Of a stretch of DNA of 64,000 nt, positions 10,912-20,492 are shown piece after piece. The stretch covers positions 23,244,829-23,308,828 of the forward strand of contig OY986965.1 in assembly GCA_963920575.1 (NCBI GenBank), written 5' to 3'. The DNA comes from Narthecium ossifragum. Lineage: Eukaryota > Streptophyta > Magnoliopsida > Dioscoreales > Nartheciaceae. Below the pieces are notes generated by a model. That model was not told the origin of the DNA. It saw nothing but the letters and a program-made list of their open reading frames with translations, and made no database searches. A program made the translations under genes and the position numbers. How positions within the stretch are numbered: position 1 is the first letter of the stretch; every line of letters begins with the position of its first letter.

Positions 10912-11109
10912 TCACAAAAGTAAGCCACAATCATGTAGAAGTTCACCATGGGTCATGGAGGAACCATAATTCATTCTACCAAATGAACCCATAAAAGACG
11001 GGGAATCTTGTGATGTGAAATATTGTGGAGTTCCTGCTTGAACATGGGACAATTCGTGTACTTGTGGTCCCATTCTCTGTAAGTTTCTAATATGATTTAG
11101 TGACAACAA
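10912..11109 (-). pseudogene. Probable C-terminal exon of the FAR1-like gene
   Basis: The minus strand encodes NLQRMGPQVHELSHVQAG and a Gly/Ser/Met-rich tail, resembling the low-complexity C-terminal exon of FAR1-related proteins. It follows the main exon after a plausible intron (donor gtaagt at 11375-11370). It runs into a tandemly duplicated segment (tttgtgaaacttggaaatgtg twice, 10848-10920), which separates it from the response-regulator exon. Assignment rests on position and general style rather than on a diagnostic motif. Confidence 0.45.
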
Positions 11110-11375
11110 TGAATAAACAAGCGATGCAAATGTTTAAAACATAATCTGAATTGCTAGTTTATGTTAGTTTTAAGAATATAGGTAATGTGAGACAGACCAC
11201 GTTTATGCTCTCTTGTGTGCCAAATGCCTCCGGTGTCGGAGTTCCCGATTGATTCATCTAATCGGTTTGTCTATTTTTTTCTACCTGCATTATAGATTAG
11301 GGTACTCGAATCAAGTCAAGGTTAGCCATAATATAATTGAACTTTATGTATAAACTTGTTGAGTATCATACTTAC

Positions 11376-13183
11376 ATTTTGCTTCTTCCCCTTGCGTTTA
11401 AGGCTACGAATAGCCTTGTCCACCATCGTCTCTTTTCTTTTTACTAGAGGTCATCCCTTGCATCGTACTTTGCGAGGACTATTAACTCTAACCTCATTAA
11501 GACCTTCGTCTTCAAAGCCTGACATTGCTTCTGGAGGAATGCCATGATTAGCATCACTCTCACCTTCAACTTCTGTGATAGATAACTTACGATACAAGTC
11601 TATCAGGCTATCTAGCGCTATAGTGCACCTTTTATCTGATTGTACACACATATCTGTTGTCTCGTTGAGCTTTGAAAACATCATATCGTATCGTTGCATT
11701 TCGGGTGTAGGGTCTAACCCACCATAGCCCACATTCACCCGTGAATGACGCCGAGAAATATCTTTTCTCCATCTGTTCAAGATATGAGAATTCGGCATGT
11801 GGAATACCTTATTATATTGCATGACGGTTATTGCATGGCGGCACAATATACCCCGATGCTCGAACAATCGACAAATACAACAAATTTGATTGCCGGACTC
11901 CACATAGCACACATTGATTGTTCTATAACTTTGTGAATCAGGAATCATCTCTTCTATTGTGAATAGAGATCCACCTTCCTGATTGTGAACATGTACCACC
12001 TGGCAATATATTCTGCATATTAACTCATCCTGAAACTCTTTGAATTTGGCATTTGTGACATTTTGTAGCTGTTTTTCAAATGAAAATTTCGTAATGCAAG
12101 GAATACTCTTGTGGAATGATAAGTAATCTGCCCGCATTTCTTTTTCCACTTTACTTCTTAATGCATTATCATATTGCTCAACAAACTGCTTGAGCGAAGT
12201 CTTTGAATTAACAAAACCATCAAAGAATGCATTCATGCTTTCACTGCGCTGTGTAGTAGACATTCCTGCCCAGAAAGTATCCTTAACAAATGCTAGAACC
12301 CATCATTGTCTTTCCTGATAGAGTCCTTTCAACCAATCATTTTCCTGGAGCCCATATTTCTCAATCATGCTAGCCCATGCATGCTCAAATTCAGATATAG
12401 TCAATGATTCATAAACAACTTTCAGCATAGCTGATTTGATAGGCTCATATGTAGTCTTATATCCACGAAGCTTCTCTGACAGTTTCTTCAATATATGCCA
12501 CAAACACCATCGATGCCTACTTCTCGAAAAAACGATCTCCACTGCTTTCTTGATCGCACAATCCTGATCCGTAATGATAGGATTTGGATGGTTAGACATA
12601 CATGCAACCCAACTCTCAAGCAGCCAGACGAAGGACTTTGTATCCTCAGTTGATAACAATCCACCTCCCAGGAGAATCGACTATCCATGATGGTTCACCC
12701 CTACAAAAGGAGCAAATGGCATGTCGTACTTGTTAGTGAGATAGGTGGTATCGAAGGTTATCACATCTCCAAAACATTCAAAAGCTGCCCTACTGCAAAC
12801 ATCCGTCCAAAACAAATTTTGAATCCTACAGTCATCATCAAGATCAAAAACATAAAAGAAATCTGAATTCTTTTCCTACATCCTCTGAAAATAAGCCAAA
12901 ACAACCTTCGCATCACCTTCGCCTAACCTTAGATGTCTGGCCTTGCTTATATGATTCCGACAATCTCGCTCTTCAAATGTTAAATTTTGATACCCTCCAA
13001 CTTCAACTACAAATGCAATGAAATTCTGACTCATTGGAATGCCAGCATGATCATTCAATTCAAGCCTTCTTTTAGCTTTTCCATCTATAAACTCGTTACA
13101 TGGAAAAAACCTTGATTTGGAAGGGCTAAGTGCATGGTTATGTTCTGTTACGATTGTGAGGACTATCCACCTCCCATCGGCAG
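11376..13183 (-). pseudogene. FAR1/FHY3-like (MULE transposase-derived) pseudogene
   Basis: FAR1-related proteins are domesticated Mutator-type transposases with a FAR1 DNA-binding domain, an MULE transposase core and a SWIM zinc finger. Reading the minus strand from 13165 toward 11376: TEHNHAL (end of the FAR1 domain), FVVEVGGYQNLTFEERDCRN, DVITFDTTYLTNKYDMPFAP (transposase core), PIITDQDCAIKKAV, HRWCLWHILKKL, DTFWAGMSTTQRSESMN, then the SWIM finger C.C..FEHRGILCRHA and RW.KD. One frame is kept over nearly the whole exon. Four stops interrupt it (12876-12878, 12681-12683, 12303-12305 and about 11449), each explainable by C-to-T in CAG, CAA or CGA. The N-terminus is cut at about 13183 by an Athila 3' end. 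It ends at a good splice donor (gtaagt). Confidence 0.85.
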
Positions 13184-13598
13184 AGTGCTCGCGTAAAAAG
13201 GCAAAGTGTCTGATAGTTGAAAAAAAAATGAGAAAAAGAGAAAAAGAAAGAGCATGATGTACTTATCGTGCGAGGGTTGGATGATTGGTCAGGAAGATAG
13301 TAGTGTGTTTGGACTAATGGTGGGTAGAAGTTGCTTCTGTATATAACTTTTATTTGTAACGTCATGTGTTCGTCTGGATGGTGATTAGCATGTTTGAAGT
13401 GTAGAAGTTAATTTCATATGTTGGTAGTATGTGTATGAGTATAAGAAGATTTCGTGATCTGTACTATACATAACACTATTGACCTGATAAGGTAGAATTT
13501 TTGTCATGCATGTCTACAGCCTTAGACCGTTGGTGTCCTTACTTATATTTTATGAGCTTTGAATTGCTAGAGACTAGTAATAAGCTGGTTGGGGGGTA
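13184..13598 (+). mobile_element. 3' untranslated end of an Athila-like element, with polypurine tract
   Basis: Closely similar to the 3' UTR of element B (33865-34159), from agtgctcgcgtaaaaaggc through tactatacataacactatt, and then runs on to a polypurine tract ggttggggggta (13587-13598) directly abutting the LTR at 13599. The 5' portion of this copy is missing; the left edge cuts the FAR1-like pseudogene. Confidence 0.8.
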
Positions 13599-15098
13599 TG
13601 ACGAGTGCATGAAATTGCACTCTAAACATGACTAAGAGCAGCTTATTTGTCAAGTTTTCATGATTTATATAGATGATTTCGTTCGTATATGTTGCTTCAC
13701 AAAGTTATTTGTGTTATGCAGGAAATTGAAGAAAAGATGGGACTTTAACGCCAAAACAGTACCTTCTCAGAATGAACCAGATGATGTGCCATACATGGTT
13801 GAAAAGCTCTGAAAGTCTAGTTTTTGAGATTTTTTACGGTTCATGATTTGGAGTTTCCTAGAAGAAGATATGTCATTTTTAATACCAGAGGTGCATGAGC
13901 AAGCAGCTACGGAAGAAGAAGATCGATCTGAGGCCAAAAAGAGATCGATTCTCTTTTTGCTGCTCAGACGCTGACAGAGAGTTGACAGAGGACCAATTAT
14001 AAAAAGATTGATTTGAACCTGGACGATCTGGAAGTGGCCTAGTCTACGGAGAAAGAAGATCGATCCTTTCCCAAAGAAGATCGATCTTAGTCGGGGCGAT
14101 CCAGGTTACGGAAATTGAGAAAAGAAAGAATATTGATCTTTATCAATAAGAAGATCGATCTCTTGTCGGACGACCTGAAAACGAACGAACAAGATTTGAT
14201 CCAATATTTAAAATAAAACCTAGGGTTTCATACCTATATATAAGGAGGATGTCCAGGGGTTGTAGAGAGTTTTTGAAGGGGAGAAAAAATAAGGAAGAAG
14301 ATGAAGAAATCTCCATCCATGGCCGAGTAATCCGCGGGCATGGCGGACGGATGACCTAGCGAGGATTAGGGTTTCTTTTTCATCATGGTTCATAGTTTTA
14401 ATCTTTATTGTTAAACTCTTTTCTATATATTGAACCTTCAAGGATTATTTTCATATTATGAATTTCTATATGGATGAATGATATTATGAATCTAGTCATG
14501 CTTCTTTCATGATCTTGTAATCCCATGGTTATATCTATTGTTTACTCACTTTATCTCGTGAATTCTTTGCTATGCATTGCCGATTGTGAGAGTTGGTATT
14601 GTGTATTCTTAGAGATCTGGTAAGATAGGGTTGGGGCTTTGTCCTGAGGAACTTTTGCTATACGTTGCCTGTAGTGAGAGCCGGTATCGTATATTCTTAG
14701 GTTTTGGTAGGATAAAGTTAGAGCTATAAAAGGAAGAATCAATCGTAGGAAGAGACATTTATATATTTTATTAGGTTTATAGTTCCATATCTTCCGGTTA
14801 AGGTGATTAGGATGTGAATTCCTTGATTGAGTATTGAATGAACCATTGAGAAGAGAAGAACCTAAATCCGAGTGAAGTGATTCCCGATGCCTAGTCTTAT
14901 TAAAATCATGATATCTTTAGTTAATCTTAGTTATAATTAAAACTTTGATCTGATTTTGTTAATTCTTAAGTTCTTGTTTGTCTTCAATTCATTGTTATTT
15001 GTGTTTTGGATGTTTTTTGCTTGTCTCTTTGTGTGTTGGACCTCTCTTATGTTATGCTACACTGCACCGCTATGTTGTGACACATTTGAACGATAGCA
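13599..15098 (+). repeat. LTR of Athila-like element B (shared with an upstream copy)
   Basis: Starts TGACGAGTGCATG and ends GATAGCA. A polypurine tract lies immediately upstream and a primer-binding site with gag immediately downstream, so it is both a 3' LTR for the remnant on its left and the 5' LTR of element B. It is homologous along its length to the solo LTR at 61552-63094. It contains the CArG-like conserved block (13793-13860), a GATCGATC cluster, TATA near 14234 and a leader. Confidence 0.88.
13920..14245 (+). promoter_or_regulatory. LTR promoter with GATCGATC palindromes (element B)
   Basis: Five GATCGAT(C) sites lie between 13920 and 14165, including the perfect palindrome AAGATCGATCTT at 14077-14088. 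Two TGACAGAG motifs occur at 13972-13990. CTAGGGTTT follows at about 14219 and the TATA-like CTATATATAAGG at 14234-14245. A regulatory role is inferred from position. Confidence 0.6.
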
Positions 15099-15103
15099 AA
15101 AAC

Positions 15104-15121
15104 TGGCGTCGTTGCCGGGGA
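15104..15121 (+). other. Primer-binding site, tRNA-Asp type (element B)
   Basis: TGGCGTCGTTGCCGGGGA, one C-to-T from the consensus, five bases after the LTR end. Confidence 0.85.
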
Positions 15122-15349
15122 GGCGGTTCAGAAAAGCGTCAGAATCATATTACAGTGATTGTAGACATCGAAAGCGGTAATTTCGTTCATTTTCTTTAGT
15201 CTTTATTTCTTTATTTCGGCTTTGATTTTACTTCTTTATTAGGATTGTTTTCTTTTATTCGGTTTTAGTTAGTTAGCTTAGTTTCTATTATTGTTGTCGC
15301 TTATTTTTTTAGTTGGTTTGCATCTTTTGGATTACGTGATTGTTGGTGT

Positions 15350-16321
15350 ATGCCTCGGTATAGAGACGAACTAGGCAGATTTGCTAGACGCCCCGAGGGT
15401 GATTCTGAAACTTCTGATAGTGAGACATATATTGCTGATCTCTTTGACGCACATGACAAACTTCACATCATACTTTCATTATGGCTGAGCATGAGGAACA
15501 ACAAGCTCGTAGGAGTTTGCATGAATATTTGCATCCCACACGCACTGCTACACCTTCATACATCATGTTTCCACCTAATGCAACACACGTAGACTTTAAA
15601 CCTAGTATGATTCAGTTGCTTCCTACTTTTCACATGATGGAAAATGAAAACCAGTATGTGCTTATTAGGGAGTTTGAGAAGGTAGTAGCGACCTTTCATG
15701 GCCAACCAGGCACTGTAGACATGATCTGACTTAAATTCTTCCCCTTCTCACTGAAGGAAAGAGTGAAGAGTTGGTTATATTCTTTGAGGCCACGATCTAT
15801 AGGATATTGGGCTCAAATGACACAAATTGTTTTCAACAAGTATTTCCCACAGCACAAAACCAATGCACTTAAGAAACAGATTTCCACCTTTACACAGAAG
15901 GATAGTGAAACCTTGTATCAGGCGTGGGAAAGATTTAAAGACATGTTGAATTTATGTCCTCATCATGGATATGAAAGTTGGCATCTTGTTAGTTATTTCT
16001 ATGATGGTTTGACTGTTAGAGAACGCCAATTTGTTGAGATGATGTATAATGGTGAATTTTTACAGAAAGACAATGATGCAGCTATTGAGTATTTGACAGA
16101 GCTTGCTGAAAAAGCTCATACATGAATTGGGCCGAGCGCAACAGAAAGTACAAACAGGGCCAGACCACCACCATAGCAACAAAGTGGAGGAATTTATCAG
16201 CCGCGGGAGGAGGATGCACTTAAGGCTAAAGTGGAGAGCCTGACAAGGGAGTTAGAGTTATTAAAGACCAAAGACATGATGGCTGCCCGAACCTCTCCGT
16301 ACATCGAACCTCCAAGGCCGG
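15350..16321 (+). pseudogene. Athila-like gag, 5' part (element B)
   Basis: Starts MPRYRDELGRFARRPEG, a typical gag N-terminus, about 230 bp after the PBS. The capsid region shows LLPTFHMMENENQYVLIREF, then LKFFPFSLKERVKSWLYSL, TDSETLYQAWERFKDM-like residues (QKDSETLYQAWERFKDM), LCPHHGYESW, and SYFYDGL. A frameshift near 15480 and a TGA at about 15727 (Arg position, CGA to TGA) break it. Element C is inserted after IEPPRP at 16321. Gag resumes near 28766, but the stretch containing the zinc knuckle has been lost. Confidence 0.88.
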
Positions 16322-17976
16322 TGATAAGACTTGAAAAGTACACAAATCACCCATATAAATTGGCCTTGTTAGTCTCCGAGCAATGCTTCACTGACTATTT
16401 TTATCCTATTTCAGGTACAACAGACCCTAGTACGAGTTAGATCAAGTTTGGAGTCAAAACGAGCCCATTGGGCAATTCCAGCATAAATGATCGATCATCA
16501 CATCAGGAAAGGACCAATCATTTAAGTGCATTAACATGACAGAGAGCATTAATTCAAAGGATCTTCCTTCATGGAATGATCGATCATGTATGCACGACAA
16601 CAATGACAGAGAGCAAGGTTCAAAAGGATCGATCATCCCTGCATCAAAGGATCGATCAGCTATGCACGATAACACTGACAGAGAGCAAGGTTTAAAAGGA
16701 TCGATCTTCCTTCATGGAATCATCGATCATCCACGGGACGTGATCAACAACACAAGTAAAGGATCGATCATCTCCTATGTGAATGATCGATCCTTTACGG
16801 GCTTGGCTAGCAATTGAAGACAAAGGATCGATCTTCCTACATGGAAGGATCGATCATTTGATTGCCAGTGAAGAAAATCAACGGCCCAGATCTAATCTGA
16901 GAGAGGGATGTTCCTAAGCTATAAATAAGCATCTTTTAGGGTTTTTAGGGGTCTTCTCTCTTGGACGTGAAGAACAGTTTTCTTTCCTCTTTTTATTTTT
17001 CTTTGGAGATTCTTTTGGAGAAGATCGATGGCGGAAGAGCTTCATCAACCTTCGGCGGTGGATCAAACCCTAAAGATGAGTAACTAAACCCCTCACCAAT
17101 GGATTCTTATGATGTAACTAGGGTTTCTACTAGGGATTGCTAAGATCTAGGGCTTGTATACCTTTTTGCATGTCTTATATGGATTGATCTTAATTCTTTT
17201 ATAATCTTGGTGTTGATTTATTTTTGGATGCTTGGATTGTTCTAATGCGTGATAGATCTAGAGCTATTGTATGTTAGGGCTTGGATTGGACTCATCTAAT
17301 AGGAGGATCATGCTAGAACCATGGTATCTCAGATGAACTCTTCTCCGTGATTAGGGATTGAATAGTGCTAGAACCACTATAGTAGTGCTAGAACCACTAC
17401 ATTCTATTCCTAATCCTCCATTTATCCTATCTTTTTAGATTTGGCCATCAAGGTGTGAGAACCATCTTGATCTTACACCTAAATCCATAATTTAACTATT
17501 TTCTTACGATGAATTTATTCTAATCAGAGGATTCATTAGCGGTGATCATAACTAATCATTAGATGACCGAACTTTAGATTATTGTTCTCGCCGACAATGA
17601 ATCCTAACCAAAACTTGTTGAGTGATGGGGAGAACTAGCCATCCATCTATCAACCATTAGGAAAGTCATTCAATGTGATTAGTGTGCCCTAATCTTAGGA
17701 AGACCTTGTAGAACCGGTGTTACGGATTAAGAATTCCTTGGTCCCTTTTCTTACATCTATAAATGCTTTAGTTTGAAGCTAGTTTAGTTCATTTCCAAAC
17801 TTTTTTTTAACTCATTAGTAGGAGACTATACAGAGCATCTCAACTCAATCCTATTTCCCTGTGGATCAACTCGGACTCACTGCTAGCTACCCCTAAAGTA
17901 GTTAGTTAGTAGTTTGATTATAAAATTATAATTTTGAGTAGACTTGCTAAGCCACGACACTTTTCAAGCGCTATCA
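16322..17976 (+). repeat. 5' LTR of element C
   Basis: Starts TGATAAGACTTG and ends GCTATCA. It shares about 1.1 kb with 27645-28763. About nine GATCGATC sites (16486-16855), TATA at 16919 and TTAGGGTTT lie in U3/R; ttccctgtggatcaactcgg near 17857 is the conserved 3' LTR segment. Confidence 0.88.
16486..16945 (+). promoter_or_regulatory. LTR promoter with dense GATCGATC cluster (element C)
   Basis: About nine GATCGATC cores in about 370 bp, mostly flanked as AAAGGATCGATC or GAATGATCGATCAT, are interspersed with three TGACAGAGAG motifs (from 16537, about 16604 and about 16676). CTATAAATA is at 16919-16927 and TTTAGGGTTTTTAGGGG follows. The arrangement is repeated in the right LTR (27811-28275). 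Confidence 0.62.
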
Positions 17977-17982
17977 AAATTT

Positions 17983-18000
17983 TGGCGCTATTGTCGGGGA
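17983..18000 (+). other. Primer-binding site, tRNA-Asp type (element C)
   Basis: TGGCGCTATTGTCGGGGA. It differs from the consensus by substitutions including C-to-T changes; the position six bases after the LTR is right. Confidence 0.75.
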
Positions 18001-18265
18001 ATTGGTGTTTCGAGTTATTTACTTAGTATAGTTTTCTTTTATAATTAGTTGTTGTTTTTTGCTTGCTATATAAAAAAACCAAAAATAGTTTTAGTGCTAA
18101 TATTTTCAATCTCTTTGTGATCATTTGGTGGAGAACGGCGAAGGATCCTTCCAAGCAGTGAAGGAGCGATCGCCAACAAACACGTCATCGAGATTGCACT
18201 GTTTGTATTTCTAAACTTTATTAGATCTTTGTGATATGTGAATGAATGACGATAAGTACCCAGAG

Positions 18266-19348
18266 TGTCACGCCCCGCCCCAATTAATTACAATTTATCC
18301 CAAATATTACAGAAAATTTCGGCATGACCCTTGGGCACGGGCACGTGAGATCACTATTACAACCAATCAATCGCTAATAATACATAATTTACAACATTTA
18401 ATCACACTATTTCTCTTTACAATCATTCACCACCTCTAGGGCACATATGCCCACATCAATTCAAATAATATACATGTACCTGTATTCAATTTATCAGATT
18501 TCATGTACATAGGATTTGTAAACATCAAAATACAGGATATGACAACCCATTTTCCATTTCCAACATATACAGGCTTTATCATATATAAGAGATGAACAAA
18601 ATACAAAAATGACTCCTTATTCCTGCACAGGACCTCCATGGACTGCACTGGTCTCTGGCCTACCCATAAGTCCTCCTGTACAAAAACCAAAACCTAACAA
18701 GAATGAGCTCTAAAGCCCAGTAGGAGTCACCATCTAAGACACTGGTGTACACCCACCTATCCTAGTATACTGCCCAAGTATGGTCTGGCTAGTATGGGTA
18801 AGTCTTACATGCACAGCACCGCGTCCGGCCGCCAACGCTAGCCCATACCCCTATAGACTCTATACCCGGCCCCAGTATACTAGTATAGGTACAACATCCA
18901 CCTATCCTAGTTTACTGATCCTAGTATGGTCTGGCTAGTCTGGGCAGTCTTACATGCATAGCACCGCATCTGGCGGGAGGCTCACTGGATCTACACTTTT
19001 CCCGGCGATCTCCACTTCTCTTTCTCCAGGCTTCTTCCTCCTTTCTTCCCTTCCTTCTCCGGCTCCCTCTCTCACGATCTCTCTCCCATCGCGACCGATC
19101 TCGCCCTCTTTAGCTCCGGCGTCGGTGATCTCCTCCTTCACACTCTCGATCTCTCTCTCCATCTCTCACTCCGATCTCACTCCCTCTCTCTCTCTCTCGG
19201 GTTGGCAGCCAAAGAAGAAAGGAAAGAAGACGCTGGATTCTTCTAGAAAGGGGGTGGTTTTTGCATAAAACCCCCCGCAAAATGAGAAATTACGCCATAA
19301 ACCCTCAAATTTACATAAAAACCCGAAATTTATACTTAGGCCCTTACA
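18266..19348 (-). repeat. 3' LTR of element D, internally deleted
   Basis: Matches the other D LTR but lacks about 1.15 kb. The junction near 18967-18975 (gcatctggcgggagg) joins sequence equivalent to about 21190-21200 with that near 22350. A tandem duplication of about 150 bp (about 18750-18960) is present in both copies. Confidence 0.85.
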
Positions 19349-20492
19349 ACCTCCCCTCCTTAAGGGAATTTCGTCCCCGAAATTCGACTCGAGCACGAAA
19401 AATGAAAATTACCAAGAACACACTAGTCCGAACGGTCACTTATATCAAGACCCCTAGCCACAACACAAGAATAAGCGTCTGTCTCCTACGACCACAAAAC
19501 AAAAGACAACAACCAACCGAGCGAACCCGCTCACAGCAAACAGATCATACATAGAACATAACAAACAACCAAACAAATTCAAGTATAGGTTTACGAAAAT
19601 CTAGCTCAGTTCAAGACTACAATTTCTTTCGAAATAAATCACCGTATTAATAATAAAGAGCCAGAAATATTTACTCTCTGCTGAAATCTCGGCAAAAGCA
19701 TCCGATTTAACGAAAGCGAATAAGGAAACCATAAGCTGTCTCCAACTCGTAACAGAAACAACAATCAACTAATATTCATACTGGAGCAAGACCAAAGCGT
19801 GTAAAACAAATTAAATCAACAGCAGACAGCCATCAACTCTTTCGGAGGAAAGCATCGGGCAAGATTCAATATTTCTTTCAAATTCTACAAGACCAGACAT
19901 TGGAAAACAACCCAAATCATTTCCTTTCTTTGATAACTAATTAACGGATAAAACATCCTTTTCTCAAACTCTTGTACTAACTTGATCAAAAAGCAGCACG
20001 AAAACAAACATGACGCACTCTAGAAGTGCAACCACTCTAAAGACGATTTACGAATTTGGAGGAAAAGCATCAGAAAATATTCAGCCTTTCTTTCAAATTC
20101 CGCAAGACCGCCATTTGAAAAAAAACAAACTCACTTCACCATTGCATAAAATTGCTCAAGAATAATAAGACATTTCGGTCATCAAAACCAATCAAACTTT
20201 CAAGAGATTTCAACTCTTCAGTCCGAGACACAAAATTGATTTTAAACCAAGCTTTTAGATCCTCAAAACCATCAGAAGTTGGGAAAGAAATCTGCTTTCC
20301 AACCGAAGAATAAAATATCAACAATTAATCCGATTTCTCAAATCAAACATATTCGAATAAAGAGTTTAAACTAAAAACAATCAAACATGCAAGGATGCAT
20401 CTAAAGACTCTATTTAGCCCATTCCTACCCATCTATACTATCACCCCTCCTACCTAACCCTAGGACCTACCGCCTAAGCTCTGATACCAACC
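19349..20492 (-). other. Interior of element D, non-coding
   Basis: No gag or pol similarity in any frame that I can recognise. The polypurine tract is at the left edge and the PBS at the right edge. Several partial direct repeats (for example ttcaaattc.gcaagacc near 19880 and 20095) suggest an expanded non-coding spacer. Confidence 0.7.
20478..20489 (-). other. Primer-binding site, tRNA-iMet type (element D)
   Basis: The minus strand reads TGGTATCAGAGC, three bases from the LTR end. Confidence 0.9.

Noticed and set aside
8657..13133. A possible 9-bp Mutator-type duplication (ggctaggtg near 8657 and ggctaagtg near 13125) framing the gene island.
   Set aside because: The FAR1-like coding sequence (TEHNHAL) continues through and beyond the right copy to about 13183, so it is coding sequence rather than a duplication; no terminal inverted repeats were found either.
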